The notes beneath the pieces are model-generated. The model worked only from the letters and a program-made list of their open reading frames with translations, made no database searches and was not told the DNA's origin. 64,000 bases of DNA, from positions 92,431-156,430 of the forward strand of contig NZ_JAMXFA010000014.1 in the NCBI RefSeq assembly GCF_025370785.1. Reading direction: 5' to 3'. Below, one piece after another: positions 54,842 to 64,000 of the stretch. Origin of the DNA: Laspinema olomoucense D3b. GTDB taxonomy: Bacteria; Cyanobacteriota; Cyanobacteriia; Cyanobacteriales; Laspinemataceae. Positions within the stretch are counted from its first letter, which is position 1; each line of letters begins with the position of its first letter. Made by a program: the position numbers and the translations under genes.

Positions 54842-57439
54842 TTATTCTGGAGGTAGCAGTGCCATCGGATTGACTGCACCTTGTGCAGCCGTATGGATTT
54901 CAAAGTGCAGGTGGGGTCCAGTGCTGAAGCCGGTGCTTCCCATTTCAGCAACTTGTTGACCTTGTTCCACTTGCTGTCCTTCTTGCACCATAATCCGGTG
55001 ATTGTGGGCGTAGAGGGTAATACTGCCATCAGGATGCTCGATTTCCACCAGATTTCCATAACCACCGGAGTTCCAACCAGCGGTGATAACTACGCCTGGG
55101 GCGGCGGCATAAATCGGGGTGCCGATGGGTCCGGCGATATCAATCCCCTTGTGCATCCGACCCCAGCGCCAGCCATAGCCAGAAGTGAACACGCCATGAG
55201 CGGGCCAAATATAGCCATTAAAGGTGGGCTGACTATTGGGTAGATAGGTATCAGGAGTTTTTAAGGGGGGCAACTCCGGAGAGACGATCTGTCCCACCGC
55301 AGGCTGCATCAGGGGTGCATAGACTTCAGATCCAACGGGCGCTACCGCGAGGATCTGTTCTTTCTGGGTTTCCTGTGCGCTGGGGGCGTCTTCTAAGGTT
55401 TCGTTCGGCTGTGGGTTGAACTGGGGATTGATCCGTTCTGAAGGCCCAGAGGGGGCAGTGGAAGTTGTCCGAACAGCCACGGTATTGGGGAGGGTCGCTG
55501 GGACGGATTCCCCTGTCGCTTCTAAACTGAGGTTTTCAGTTTTGTATTTTTCGCGAAGTTTTTCGATTTCGGCTCGTAAACTATCAACGTAACGATTTTC
55601 GATCGCCACGGGTTCGATCGCATGAGCCTGGAGGGACTCAGGGAACGAGCTGCTGTCATCCGCCTGGGCGGAAAGTTCCGGTTGAACTCGGGGAGAGTTT
55701 TCCGCCTGGGCGGAGGTCTCGTTTTCCCCTGGAGATGTTGTCTCTACTGCCTCAATTTGGGAGTGTTGGCCAAGGGCTTCTTGTTCCCGGTACTTTTGGC
55801 GCAGTTTGAGAATGTCGGCCCTTAACCCATCAATATGGTCACTTTCATCGGCTTCGGTTTCCACGGAGGGAGCCGCTTGAGCAACTAGGGATTGGGGGGT
55901 GGTCCCGGGGAGGCTCTCTTCGCTGATGGAACCCTCGCGAGTCATCAAGTCTGATGAGCTTTCTGGAGATTGAGCAATCACCGAGACGACGGTTTCCGGA
56001 ATCGAGGCGATCGCTTCTGATGGTTTACTTGGGGCAGTCAGTGAAAAGGTGGTGTCCGTTGTGATTGGTTTAGGTAAAGCAACGACATCACTTTTTGCTG
56101 ATGCGGAGCGATCGCTTCCTTCATCGCGGGTTAGGGAACTAGGGTCCCCGGCGATGGAGGTAGGTCCCGGTTCCGTTGGACTCAACGGAATTTTAATGGT
56201 CTGATTGACTTCTAGTAAGTCTGGATCGTTGAGGCTATTAGCTTCAACGATTTTTTGTGCCGAGACGCCATTGCGCAGGGCGATCGCATCCAGGGTATCT
56301 CCGAAACTGACTTGATAGATGCGCGATGCGGGTGCACTTTCTACCGCCGGAATGGCGATCGCCCCACTCATATCCGGTTCAGCCAGGTTTAACCCGGTGG
56401 CGTCGTCCTTTTCTGCCTCCTGGAGGCTAGATAACTCAGGCTGTACTGATTCCTGACGGGTCTCCAGTTCGGGGGTCACTAAGGGGACCAATCCAGAGGT
56501 CTCACCGGAGTTCACTTCCGTTCTGGCCGGTTGGGTAATTTCCCCGGCGTTCCCGGTAGAATTTTCTTCCAAATAGGATTGCCAACCTGGGGAAGTTCGT
56601 TCGGAATTCACCTGAGATGGTCTAGCTTCCCCCTCGGGCCTTATGCCACCGAGTAAGGGTTCGGTTGCTCTATCCTCCACGGAGAGGGCGTCAACCACAG
56701 TCCCTTCTGTGGACTCTTGACCTTCGACCTGGGGATATAATCCATAAGGAGCCATTTCCGGCCCGGGGCCGTCCGACTCCTGGGACATTCCCAGGGATGA
56801 TTCAACAACTGAACTGACCGACTCCTCACCCCACAACTCCGCCGGACTTGGATCCAGACGGTTTTCACCGGACTGAACCAATCCTTCGTTGGAAACCCCG
56901 GACTCCGACAGGATTTCGTCTATTTGCCAGCTAAAACTTGCGCCAGCAGGGTTCCCTTCGCGAGCCAATTCCTGTGGGTATGGAAGGGTTGAGTTGGCTT
57001 CCCCGGTTCCTTCGGCTTCGCCGCGATCGCCTGGATTAGAGGCGACCTGTGTGGGTACCGGACCCTTTTCCGTGAGGGTCCAGGGAGTTGCTTCTTCCTG
57101 AACTTGGGGTTCAACAGCAGACGCCTCTAGCGTTTGTTCTGCCATCTGGGTTCCTGTGTCTTCTGTGGAAGCTGTTTCTGCCTCCAGGGTGGACCAAGAA
57201 CCGGGATCCGTAGCAGATGTATCTGCTGCGATCGGTGGCTCTGATGCTCCAGCACCTTCGCCTTGTTGAGGCAGCAATATGCTAGACGCCCCCATCGAAA
57301 TTGCAAGTCCAATCATGGCTGCCGAGGTACGAACCTTACGGGGGCCAGCGAGTACCTGTCTAATCTCTCCGACCGTCCGATTGCTATCGGCGGCACAGGA
57401 TGGAACAGGTTTTACCTTCTGCGGAAATGCTCGTTTCAA
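54842..57439 (-). CDS. LysM and M23 peptidase domain cell-wall protein
   Basis: The 865-residue protein starts at TTG 57439, supported by an AGGAGG at 57448-57453 eight bases upstream. An N-terminal helix (43-65) may be a signal anchor. Then come a long acidic, Ser/Glu/Pro-rich disordered stretch and one LysM domain (YQVSFGDTLDAIALRNGVSA near 370-415). Two related coiled-coil segments follow, HIDGLRADILKLRQKYRE and YVDSLRAEIEKLREKYKT, about 100 residues apart. The C-terminal M23 zinc peptidase (about 740-865) has HKGIDIAGPIGTP and GPHLHFEIH, both intact. It should cut peptidoglycan cross-links. Its promoter is in the 1-kb spacer behind it. Confidence 0.9.
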   Translation of the reverse strand: MKRAFPQKVKPVPSCAADSNRTVGEIRQVLAGPRKVRTSAAMIGLAISMGASSILLPQQGEGAGASEPPIAADTSATDPGSWSTLEAETASTEDTGTQMAEQTLEASAVEPQVQEEATPWTLTEKGPVPTQVASNPGDRGEAEGTGEANSTLPYPQELAREGNPAGASFSWQIDEILSESGVSNEGLVQSGENRLDPSPAELWGEESVSSVVESSLGMSQESDGPGPEMAPYGLYPQVEGQESTEGTVVDALSVEDRATEPLLGGIRPEGEARPSQVNSERTSPGWQSYLEENSTGNAGEITQPARTEVNSGETSGLVPLVTPELETRQESVQPELSSLQEAEKDDATGLNLAEPDMSGAIAIPAVESAPASRIYQVSFGDTLDAIALRNGVSAQKIVEANSLNDPDLLEVNQTIKIPLSPTEPGPTSIAGDPSSLTRDEGSDRSASAKSDVVALPKPITTDTTFSLTAPSKPSEAIASIPETVVSVIAQSPESSSDLMTREGSISEESLPGTTPQSLVAQAAPSVETEADESDHIDGLRADILKLRQKYREQEALGQHSQIEAVETTSPGENETSAQAENSPRVQPELSAQADDSSSFPESLQAHAIEPVAIENRYVDSLRAEIEKLREKYKTENLSLEATGESVPATLPNTVAVRTTSTAPSGPSERINPQFNPQPNETLEDAPSAQETQKEQILAVAPVGSEVYAPLMQPAVGQIVSPELPPLKTPDTYLPNSQPTFNGYIWPAHGVFTSGYGWRWGRMHKGIDIAGPIGTPIYAAAPGVVITAGWNSGGYGNLVEIEHPDGSITLYAHNHRIMVQEGQQVEQGQQVAEMGSTGFSTGPHLHFEIHTAAQGAVNPMALLPPE

Positions 57440-58433
57440 AAAAACGACCTCCTAACGACCAGTGCTTAACTGTCTTTTGAGTCAATGAATTTACCAACAG
57501 TCTATGATGCAGATCACATCACTGCGAGACCGAAGTCACTGACAACAGAATGTTACTTAGGCAAGATTACCCTGATTTTCTGTTTTCGACAAGTTGGTAG
57601 TGTTCACAAAATGTTAACGGGCAATTTATATTCCTTTATCCAGCGCTTCTTTCAGGCTAAATTAACTTCTTCGCTTTCGCGTTCCGTTCTGCCCTGAATG
57701 GTTGGAGGCAAGCCCCAGGATTCAGAAATAAGCGGCTGTTTGGTGATTATAAGGCATTCAGACGGCAATCCCTGTTTCAATCGCTACGAATCTGCTTGAA
57801 TGACCCTGTAGCTCCGTTTAGAACCCTTTTAGGCCCCTCAATTCGCACCGGGGATCAGGGAAAAAACTCGCTCTCTAGTCGCTTTACAGATACCGTAACT
57901 CTTGCCACCGTCCGGGTTTTTTCCTGATTTAAGAGAACTTGACCCAGACTAGAATTTACCCGACTCCCGATTTAAGTAGATGTACCAAGTTTGGCTTGAG
58001 GTGTTTTCCCTCAATCCTTCAGATGAGACTTTAAGCAGATTTAACTCTAAAGCACAACCGTATTCCCGGGATGATCCCGGTGTTGATTCTCTCCCTTCTG
58101 CCTGCTCTATTTTTCCAGGAATTTGGCGCTTTAAGCCCACCGAGCAAGGATTGTGGGGAAATCGGGCCTTTAAAATTGAATGATGAAATTCTATGGAGGA
58201 AAGGCGATCGCCTGGGGATAGTTATATATGAATTTCTTATCCTTTGCGTAAATTAAATGCCGGATGGGGTGAGGCATTTTGCCCCCACAGAAAATCAGTC
58301 CGAGGATAGAGGACAGGGGAGACAAACCGGGTTTCGGGTGAAAATTTGTTGCAATTAGCAGCAAATCCAGGCGGTGAAACCCGGTTGCTTGTCCCTTTGT
58401 GGGATTGAATCCTCCACGGAAATCCTAGTCTAG
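57440..58433. other. About 1-kb spacer with one repeat element, no gene
   Basis: Scattered short open frames are present but none has a supported family or ribosome site. The repeat element at 58325-58386 lies within. The region upstream of the peptidase start should hold its promoter; no boxes were identified. Confidence 0.5.
58325..58386. repeat. Inverted pair of the AAACCGGGTTTC dispersed repeat
   Basis: aaccgggtttc (58325-58335) pairs with gaaacccggtt (58376-58386) around 40 bases. It matches the layout at 35309 and 44346. It lies just behind the trmL gene end and may act as a terminator there. Confidence 0.65.
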
Positions 58434-58895
58434 TTAGTGGAGTTGACCCAATTGGCGCAGAGCTTCAAATAGACCCAATGCGGCACTGACGGACAGATTC
58501 AGACTACGCACCTTGGGATGAGTCATGGGAATATAAAGGGTGCGATCGCACTCCTGCAGGAGTTCGGGCGATAACCCCGTGGTTTCCGACCCAAACAATA
58601 ACCAATCATTGGGTTGAAATTCAAACTCAATGTAATTATCAGACCCTCGGGCGCTAAACCCCAGTTGACGACCTCCACCCTGGCGGTGAAACTCGCGAAA
58701 CGCCGCTAAATCCTCATGGTAATGAACATCGACATAGGGCCAATAATCCAGTCCTGCCCGTTTGAGATAGCGATCGCTAGTGTCAAATCCCAAGGGACCA
58801 ACTAAATGTAGCGGCGTCCCCGTCGCCGCACAGGTGCGGGCAATATTGCCCGTATTCGGAGGAATTTGGGGATTAACTAAGACAACTTGAGGCAT
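58434..58895 (-). CDS. trmL: tRNA (cytidine/uridine-34 2'-O)-methyltransferase TrmL
   Basis: The 153-residue protein is of the SPOUT family at normal TrmL length: VLVNPQIPPNTGNIARTCAATG at the N-terminus, LVGPLGFDTSDRYLKRAGLDY, and the knot motifs LLFGSETTGLS and IPMTHPKVRSLNLSVSAALGLFEALRQL. The enzyme methylates the wobble base of leucine tRNAs with S-adenosylmethionine. It is a single-gene unit. Confidence 0.95.
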   Translation of the reverse strand: MPQVVLVNPQIPPNTGNIARTCAATGTPLHLVGPLGFDTSDRYLKRAGLDYWPYVDVHYHEDLAAFREFHRQGGGRQLGFSARGSDNYIEFEFQPNDWLLFGSETTGLSPELLQECDRTLYIPMTHPKVRSLNLSVSAALGLFEALRQLGQLH

Positions 58896-59064
58896 GGAGC
58901 GCTTACCGTTTCTCTATCCAACTCGGTATCCAAGGCGATCGGGTTTCCGATCCGAGGCTATCCGGGTACCATTTAACCAGAAACCGGGTTCAATGATAGA
59001 AATTTTTAATCATCCAGCCTGCAACCCCATTGATTAGATATTCTGATGGACTCACCGGAGTTCA

Positions 59065-60216
59065 TCAGGCAACCCAAGGCTGGCAGAGTTTATCTTCCAA
59101 TTCCGCCTCTTGGTCCTTCATCGAGGCGATCGCCCCTTGAATCACTTGGCGAGGGTCCAGCCCCTGGTCCACAGACTGTAACCACCGTTGCGCCTCATTA
59201 CCTTCGCGCAGAATTTTTTTCAGGGGAGACAGAAAACAGCTAAATCCATGTTTCTTCGCCGTCGGCAAAACCTCCTCATAGAGTTGCTCAATCCAATCTC
59301 GGGCCAAAATCGTTCTCCCGTCTTGCCAGTGCCGCAATTGGGCTTCTAAACTGCGGTGAGCGACCGCAGACTCATTAGCATCGGTGAGGGAAATGAGGTC
59401 ATCAGCGCGGGTTTGTGCCGGTAACAAGCTCAGTTCCAAGGGGTCGAGGTGGGGATTTTCAATCAACTGCCACAGACGTGCCTCTAGGAACGCAGAAATA
59501 GCCAGTAAGGCGATCGGGTCCGAGACTAATTCACAGATGCGCAATTCTAGGCGATTAAGGGTGTAAGGACGGCGATCGCCATTGGGACGCACCGAACTCC
59601 AGAAATGCCGAACATTTTGAAACACCCCAGTCTCTAACTGTTGCTCCGTCCACCGGATAAAATGAGCGTGATTTTCAAACAACGGGGCCCTTGCCGGTAC
59701 TTTCGGGAACAGATGCCAGCGTGTAGAGTGATACCCCGTTACTTCCCCATCGAGGAACGGAGAGGCCGCACTCAGGGCCAAATACAACGGCGCCTCCAGG
59801 TTAATTAACCGACAAGCACGCATCAGCAAATCCGGATCCTCGATTCCCACATTAATGTGAACACTCGCCGTTACCACTTTCGTCCCGTAGGTATTCTCGA
59901 TAAACCCGTGATAGGGGTTATGAGGGTCCGATCGATAAAACTGGTCGGTCCTACCCAAAGAGAGGCTACTACCCGGAATTAACGTGTAATTCCCCACCGT
60001 CTGGAGATACTCCCGCAGGATCCGCCGAGGCTGTACCAGTTCACATAACAACTGCTCGTACCGAAACAGGGGCGGAGTCGTATATTCCACATTTCGGTTA
60101 TCTGGCTCCCGCATAAAGCGCGGGAGAGCCGTCACAATTTTATCCGAGAGTCCTACAATATCTCCCTGGGGCGTCCCGGTATAAATTTCCACTTCAAAGC
60201 CTTTCGATAGCAGCAT
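59065..60216 (-). CDS. gshA: Glutamate-cysteine ligase, cyanobacterial type
   Basis: From the ATG at 60216 (MLLSKGFEVEIYTG) the protein has 383 residues; a longer frame to 60234 adds six residues. The sequence has the cyanobacterial GshA family look: PRFMREPDNRNVEYTTPPL, GNYTLIPGSSLSLGRTDQFY, VVTASVHINVGIEDPDLL and LEAPLYLALSAASPFLDGEV. It catalyses the first step of glutathione synthesis, important against the oxidative load of photosynthesis. It is a single-gene unit. Confidence 0.9.
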   Translation of the reverse strand: MLLSKGFEVEIYTGTPQGDIVGLSDKIVTALPRFMREPDNRNVEYTTPPLFRYEQLLCELVQPRRILREYLQTVGNYTLIPGSSLSLGRTDQFYRSDPHNPYHGFIENTYGTKVVTASVHINVGIEDPDLLMRACRLINLEAPLYLALSAASPFLDGEVTGYHSTRWHLFPKVPARAPLFENHAHFIRWTEQQLETGVFQNVRHFWSSVRPNGDRRPYTLNRLELRICELVSDPIALLAISAFLEARLWQLIENPHLDPLELSLLPAQTRADDLISLTDANESAVAHRSLEAQLRHWQDGRTILARDWIEQLYEEVLPTAKKHGFSCFLSPLKKILREGNEAQRWLQSVDQGLDPRQVIQGAIASMKDQEAELEDKLCQPWVA

Positions 60217-60932
60217 GATTTGTCCTTTGCTCAATAGTTATGCGTGAAATGGGGTGAATCTCTAGGATGTCATCCTCATCCAGAATCCCTCTGTGCTCAC
60301 AGGAAAAGAATTTGGATTGAGCTTCCCCATCTTCCATTATGAGAGAACAGGTGCGGGGATGTTGACACCAGAAGCCCTCTGCGGACCCCTCTTGGGTCTT
60401 TGGGGGAGGGCCCTCCAACTCCGCAGCCTGAAAAATTGGCCAGTTAAGGGTTATGCCATTTTTAGTAAAAGACCTATCCCGCTCAGGTCAGGGGGTGCTG
60501 TGCCTGATCTGTAGTTATGATGGCCTAAAGGGGGATTGCAAATCTCTAGATCGGCTGATGTTTTCTCTACTTCCGATGGGTTGGCAAAGCTAGAAAACCC
60601 GATTTTTGAAGCAGAAACCCAGAGGGGGTAAGGGTTTGGTGACCGCTTGCCCTCTGTGCTTTTGCCTTGGCCATCCTGATTCCCTGGCAAACTCACCTCC
60701 TCCCCCCCTTGTCAATGGTTCCACACAATCAGACACTTAACTTGTAAAAGAGCAGCCGTCAGCCATCAGCTATCGGCTATGCTTGCACCTGGGTGCAAGT
60801 ACCGAGTCCCCGGGTTTTGCTTTTGACAGCTCTGCTTTCTGTTTAGAGTGGCCGCTGATTCAAGACGAACGACTCGGAGGCGACCGGCTGAGTGCTCACG
60901 GCTGACCGCGTGACGCTGTTGAGAGGTTTTTC
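60217..60932. other. About 715-base spacer before glgC
   Basis: No gene is supported. A cttgcacctgggtgcaag palindrome lies at about 60782-60799, just before degenerate cagc-rich repeats. The glgC promoter should be in this region but is not clear. Confidence 0.5.
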
Positions 60933-62225
60933 GTGAAAAAAGTCTTAGCCATTATTCTTGGAGGAGGCGCTGGCACCCGTCTCTACCCATTAACCAAGAT
61001 GCGGGCCAAACCAGCCGTGCCACTGGCCGGGAAATATCGCCTGATTGATATTCCCGTGAGTAACTGTATTAACTCTGACATTCTCAAAATCTACGTTCTA
61101 ACTCAGTTCAACTCGGCATCTTTAAACCGCCACCTCGCTCGTGCCTACAATTTCTCGGGCTTTAGCGAGGGATTTGTAGAGGTCCTCGCGGCCCAGCAAA
61201 CGGCGGAAAATCCGACCAGTTGGTTCCAGGGGACTGCCGATGCGGTTCGCAAATATCTGTGGCTGTTTGAAGAATGGGATATTGATCAATATTTGATTTT
61301 GTCCGGGGACCATCTCTATCGCATGGACTATCGGGACTTTTTGCAACGCCATCGCGAAACCAATGCCGATATTACCCTCTCGGTATTGCCGATTGATGAG
61401 AAACGGGCTTCAGATTTTGGTCTGATGAAGATTGATGACAATGGCCGCGTGGTTTCCTTTAGCGAAAAGCCCAAGGGAGATGCTTTGCGCCAAATGGCGG
61501 TAGATACAACTGCTTTGGGCTTAACCCCTGAAGAAGCTCAAAAAACGCCTTACATTGCCTCAATGGGGATTTATGTCTTTAATAAAGATGTAATGGCGAA
61601 ACTGCTCCGGGAATCTACCGATCGCACGGATTTTGGGAAGGAAATTATTCCCGCTTCCTCAAGCGAGTATAATGTTCAGGCATATTTGTTTAAAGGGTAC
61701 TGGGAAGATATCGGAACGATGGAATCGTTCTACGATGCTAATTTGGCCTTAACGAAGCAACCTCACCCACCCTTTAGCTTCTATGATGAAAAAGCACCCA
61801 TTTACACTCGTCCCCGGTATTTACCGCCGACTAAGTTGTTAGATGCTCATGTCACAGAGTCGATTATTGGGGAAGGTTGTATTCTCAAGGAATGTCGAAT
61901 TGAACATTCAGTTTTAGGGGTGCGAGCGCGCATTGAAGCTGGCTGTTTGATTCAGGATAGTTTAATTATGGGTTCTGACTTCTACGAACCCTTTGCCGAA
62001 CGCCAATCCGGTTCTCAAAAAGGCGGGGTTCCCTTGGGAATTGGCTCGAATACGACGATTCGTCGGGCGATCGTTGATAAAAATGCCCGCATCGGTCGCA
62101 AGGTACAAATTATCAATAAAGACAATGTGGAAGAGGCTAATCGCGAAAGTGATGGGTTCTATATCCGCAATGGCATTGTGGTAGTCCTGAAAAATGCGAT
62201 CATTTCTGATGGAACGGTGATTTAA
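60933..62225 (+). CDS. glgC: Glucose-1-phosphate adenylyltransferase
   Basis: The 430-residue protein starts at GTG 60933 and has the pyrophosphorylase motif [20 protein letters not shown], then [17 protein letters not shown]. The ADP-glucose binding and lid motifs follow: [32 protein letters not shown] and [12 protein letters not shown]. The C-terminal left-handed beta-helix begins near [10 protein letters not shown], and the total length of 430 is normal for cyanobacterial GlgC. It makes ADP-glucose for glycogen, with 3-phosphoglycerate activation in this group. Confidence 0.97.
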   Translation: MKKVLAIILGGGAGTRLYPLTKMRAKPAVPLAGKYRLIDIPVSNCINSDILKIYVLTQFNSASLNRHLARAYNFSGFSEGFVEVLAAQQTAENPTSWFQGTADAVRKYLWLFEEWDIDQYLILSGDHLYRMDYRDFLQRHRETNADITLSVLPIDEKRASDFGLMKIDDNGRVVSFSEKPKGDALRQMAVDTTALGLTPEEAQKTPYIASMGIYVFNKDVMAKLLRESTDRTDFGKEIIPASSSEYNVQAYLFKGYWEDIGTMESFYDANLALTKQPHPPFSFYDEKAPIYTRPRYLPPTKLLDAHVTESIIGEGCILKECRIEHSVLGVRARIEAGCLIQDSLIMGSDFYEPFAERQSGSQKGGVPLGIGSNTTIRRAIVDKNARIGRKVQIINKDNVEEANRESDGFYIRNGIVVVLKNAIISDGTVI

Positions 62226-62765
62226 AGGGATTTAATTTCCCGCTTTTTCCAAAGCAGTAATGGCGCACCATTCCGCCATTACTGCTCAAATAAAAAAGGC
62301 GTTATAGCAACTCGGGGACTGATGAAATCCAGATATTGACCGCATTTTGCTCCCTAGGAAATGGGGCGAGCCAAATGTAAGGGCATTACGCACCGACTTC
62401 AATACCGCATTCCAAAAGAAGGGAGCTTATAACTATGTTCAAGGCTATATCTTCTGGAGTTCCCTGTCAGGACTGAGGTCGTTACTACAAACCCAGGGGA
62501 ATGACTGTAGTCGGGACTTTAGACAGCGGATAACGACCTCCGTCGTGACGTTGCATATCAGAAAACTGAAGTTGAGACACCGAGTAGGGGAAACTACAGT
62601 CGTGATATTGAACAGAGTACGGAAATTGCGTTAGGACCCCAGAGTAAGAACCGAACTGAAGGGGTGCTTAAATTTAGATACCCTAGATTAGGAGCTCCGA
62701 TCGCCTCGGCTGCTTCCAGAAAAAAAACTATAGACTAAATCTTTATCGGTATAGGAGGAATTTTA
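62226..62765. other. 540-base spacer with repeats before the DnaJ gene
   Basis: The hairpin agcagtaatggcg (62253-62265) with cgccattactgct (62274-62286) lies behind glgC; its tail is A-rich, so a terminator role on the plus strand is weak. Copies of the aggtcgttactacaaac / gacctccgtcgtgac type repeats run at about 62477-62547. A clear taggagg ribosome site sits at 62750-62757 for the next gene. Confidence 0.55.
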
Positions 62766-63797
62766 ATGGCTGCGACCGACTTCAAGGACTACTACGCAAT
62801 TCTAGGAGTCAGTAAAACCGCAAGTGTTGATGAAATTAAGAAGGCTTTTCGTAAACTTGCTCGCAAATATCATCCGGATATGAATCCGGGAAACGCTCAG
62901 GCTGAAGCTAAGTTTAAGGAAGTTTCCGAAGCGTATGAAGTGCTGGGTGACTCAGACAAGCGCAAAAAATACGACCAGTTCGGACAATATTGGCGACAAG
63001 CGGATGGTGCCGCAGGCGCGGGATGGCCCCCCGGTGGTGCGAATGTGGATTTTGGCGGGTTCGATTTTAGCCAATTCTCCAGCTTTGATGATTTTATCAA
63101 TGCGTTGCTCGGTCGCGTTGGGGGACCTGGGGCGGGTCGCGCTCGTCCGGGAGGAGCCAATTACAATTATCGCAATCCTCGTTCGACTTCAACGACTGGG
63201 TTTAGCGGGTTTGAGGATTTTACTACAGGGTTTGGAGCCGATCGCCCTGCGGGTGGAACCTCTGCGGACCGGGAAAGTAGTATTACCCTGACGCTTTCTG
63301 AGGCGTTCCAAGGGACCCAAAAACGCTTAAATTTGGGGACGGAGGCGATCGATGTCCGGATTCCCGCAGGGGCCAAACCAGGGACCCGGATTCGAGTTCG
63401 TGGCAAGGGTTTGGTGAATTCCTACAACCAACAACGGGGGGATTTGTATCTAAAGGTGGAAATCCAACCTCACTCGTTTTTCCAGTTTGAGGGAGATAAT
63501 CTCGTCTGTGAGGTCCCCGTTGCCCCGGATGAGGCGGTATTGGGGGCAACTATTGAGATTCCCACTCCCGATGGAACGGTGAAAATGAATGTTCCGGCAG
63601 GAATTCGATCCGGACAAACTCTGCGACTGCGAGGCAAAGGATGGAAGACGGCGAAGGGCGATCGCACGGATCAGTTGGTTAGAATTGCGATCGCCCCCCC
63701 CAAGGACCTCAATTCTACGGAAAAGGAACTCTACGAAAAGATTCGCAACGCCCGTCACTACAACCCCCGCAGTCATCTACAGTCGGTCCGATTGTAA
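62766..63797 (+). CDS. DnaJ/CbpA-type co-chaperone (J domain and C-terminal substrate domain, no zinc finger)
   Basis: The 343-residue protein has a J domain (5-70) with HPD at 36-38 and a Gly-rich segment (about 75-165). The C-terminal substrate-binding half is of the CbpA/DnaJ type ([19 protein letters not shown], then [20 protein letters not shown]). The four CxxCxGxG zinc repeats of DnaJ are absent, so it is a type II Hsp40. It would pair with a DnaK encoded elsewhere. It is a single-gene unit with its own ribosome site. Confidence 0.93.
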   Translation: MAATDFKDYYAILGVSKTASVDEIKKAFRKLARKYHPDMNPGNAQAEAKFKEVSEAYEVLGDSDKRKKYDQFGQYWRQADGAAGAGWPPGGANVDFGGFDFSQFSSFDDFINALLGRVGGPGAGRARPGGANYNYRNPRSTSTTGFSGFEDFTTGFGADRPAGGTSADRESSITLTLSEAFQGTQKRLNLGTEAIDVRIPAGAKPGTRIRVRGKGLVNSYNQQRGDLYLKVEIQPHSFFQFEGDNLVCEVPVAPDEAVLGATIEIPTPDGTVKMNVPAGIRSGQTLRLRGKGWKTAKGDRTDQLVRIAIAPPKDLNSTEKELYEKIRNARHYNPRSHLQSVRL

Positions 63798-63849
63798 GCA
63801 ACTGCCTGAAAAAAGCTGATATCCCGTCAGGATGTCGCTATCAAAACAA

Positions 63850-63875
63850 AGCCCGCCAATGCGGGCTAATTTTTT
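63850..63875 (+). terminator. Intrinsic terminator of the DnaJ gene
   Basis: agcccgc (63850-63856) pairs with gcgggct (63861-63867) around 4 bases and is followed by aatttttt. Confidence 0.9.
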
Positions 63876-64000
63876 CCCAGGCTTTTCCCCATTGAGGAAC
63901 CATGCCATGAAGTTGTTTTATCAGTGCGATTCGTTCAGTCGAAATGAGTAGCAACACTCAGGGATGACTGGCAGGGATGAAAAGAAGGGGGCAACCCCAA

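Overview
The window comes from a filamentous, non-heterocystous-type cyanobacterium, probably Oscillatoriales. The evidence is the complete psbE-psbF-psbL-psbJ photosystem II operon with rubA and ycf48 beside it, an ndhC-ndhK-ndhJ operon, a cyanobacterial-type glutamate-cysteine ligase, glgC, DUF1830 and pentapeptide proteins, and very frequent HIP1 octamers (GCGATCGC). Intergenic spacers are rich in small palindromic repeats. No tRNA, rRNA, CRISPR array or intact insertion sequence was seen. The species assignment is inference.

Layout. 1-1.8 kb is a decayed accessory patch: an overlapping toxin/antitoxin-like gene run, a WD40 relic and a HicB/HicA relic. 2-7 kb carries an ABC-F ATPase, a fatty acid desaturase facing it, and a large Pro/Glu-rich protein of unknown function. 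7.1-11.4 kb is the photosynthesis core: psbJ, psbL, psbF, psbE, ycf48 and rubA on the minus strand, divergent from ndhC-ndhK-ndhJ on the plus strand. 11.5-12.6 kb holds an orphan CdiA-C-like nuclease toxin with an immunity/antitoxin-like partner. 12.7-24 kb is mostly minus-strand housekeeping and signalling: alpha/beta hydrolase, YkvA, TldE, VapBC, a GGDEF-EAL protein, TldD, an M28 peptidase and a GNAT enzyme. 25-30.3 kb has a cobalamin riboswitch with cbiX, an Hpt protein, a NERD nuclease-like protein, DUF1830 and a frameshifted mgtC.

30.4-44.2 kb holds a PAS histidine kinase, a secreted FAD oxidoreductase, a small secreted protein, a carotenoid oxygenase-family protein and a 1768-residue kinase/ATPase/GAF/SpoIIE phosphatase. 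44.4-54.2 kb has a PpiC-type isomerase with an ABC exporter, a YdcF protein, a pentapeptide protein, a two-domain PPK2, a DUF1648 protein and MurJ. 54.2-54.8 kb is an unusual spacer with opposed G-rich and C-rich 9-bp arrays around a cluster of hairpins. 54.8-63.8 kb carries a LysM/M23 peptidase, TrmL, GshA, GlgC and a CbpA-like DnaJ protein.

Functionally, rubA, ycf48 and psbEFLJ all serve photosystem II assembly, ndhCKJ serves cyclic electron flow and respiration, and MurJ plus the M23 peptidase serve cell-wall growth. Most other genes are single transcription units. The most unusual items are the toxin/immunity pair at 11.5-12.6 kb, the repeat/hairpin clusters at 47.2 and 54.4 kb, a possible structured RNA at 48.6 kb and the frameshifted mgtC.
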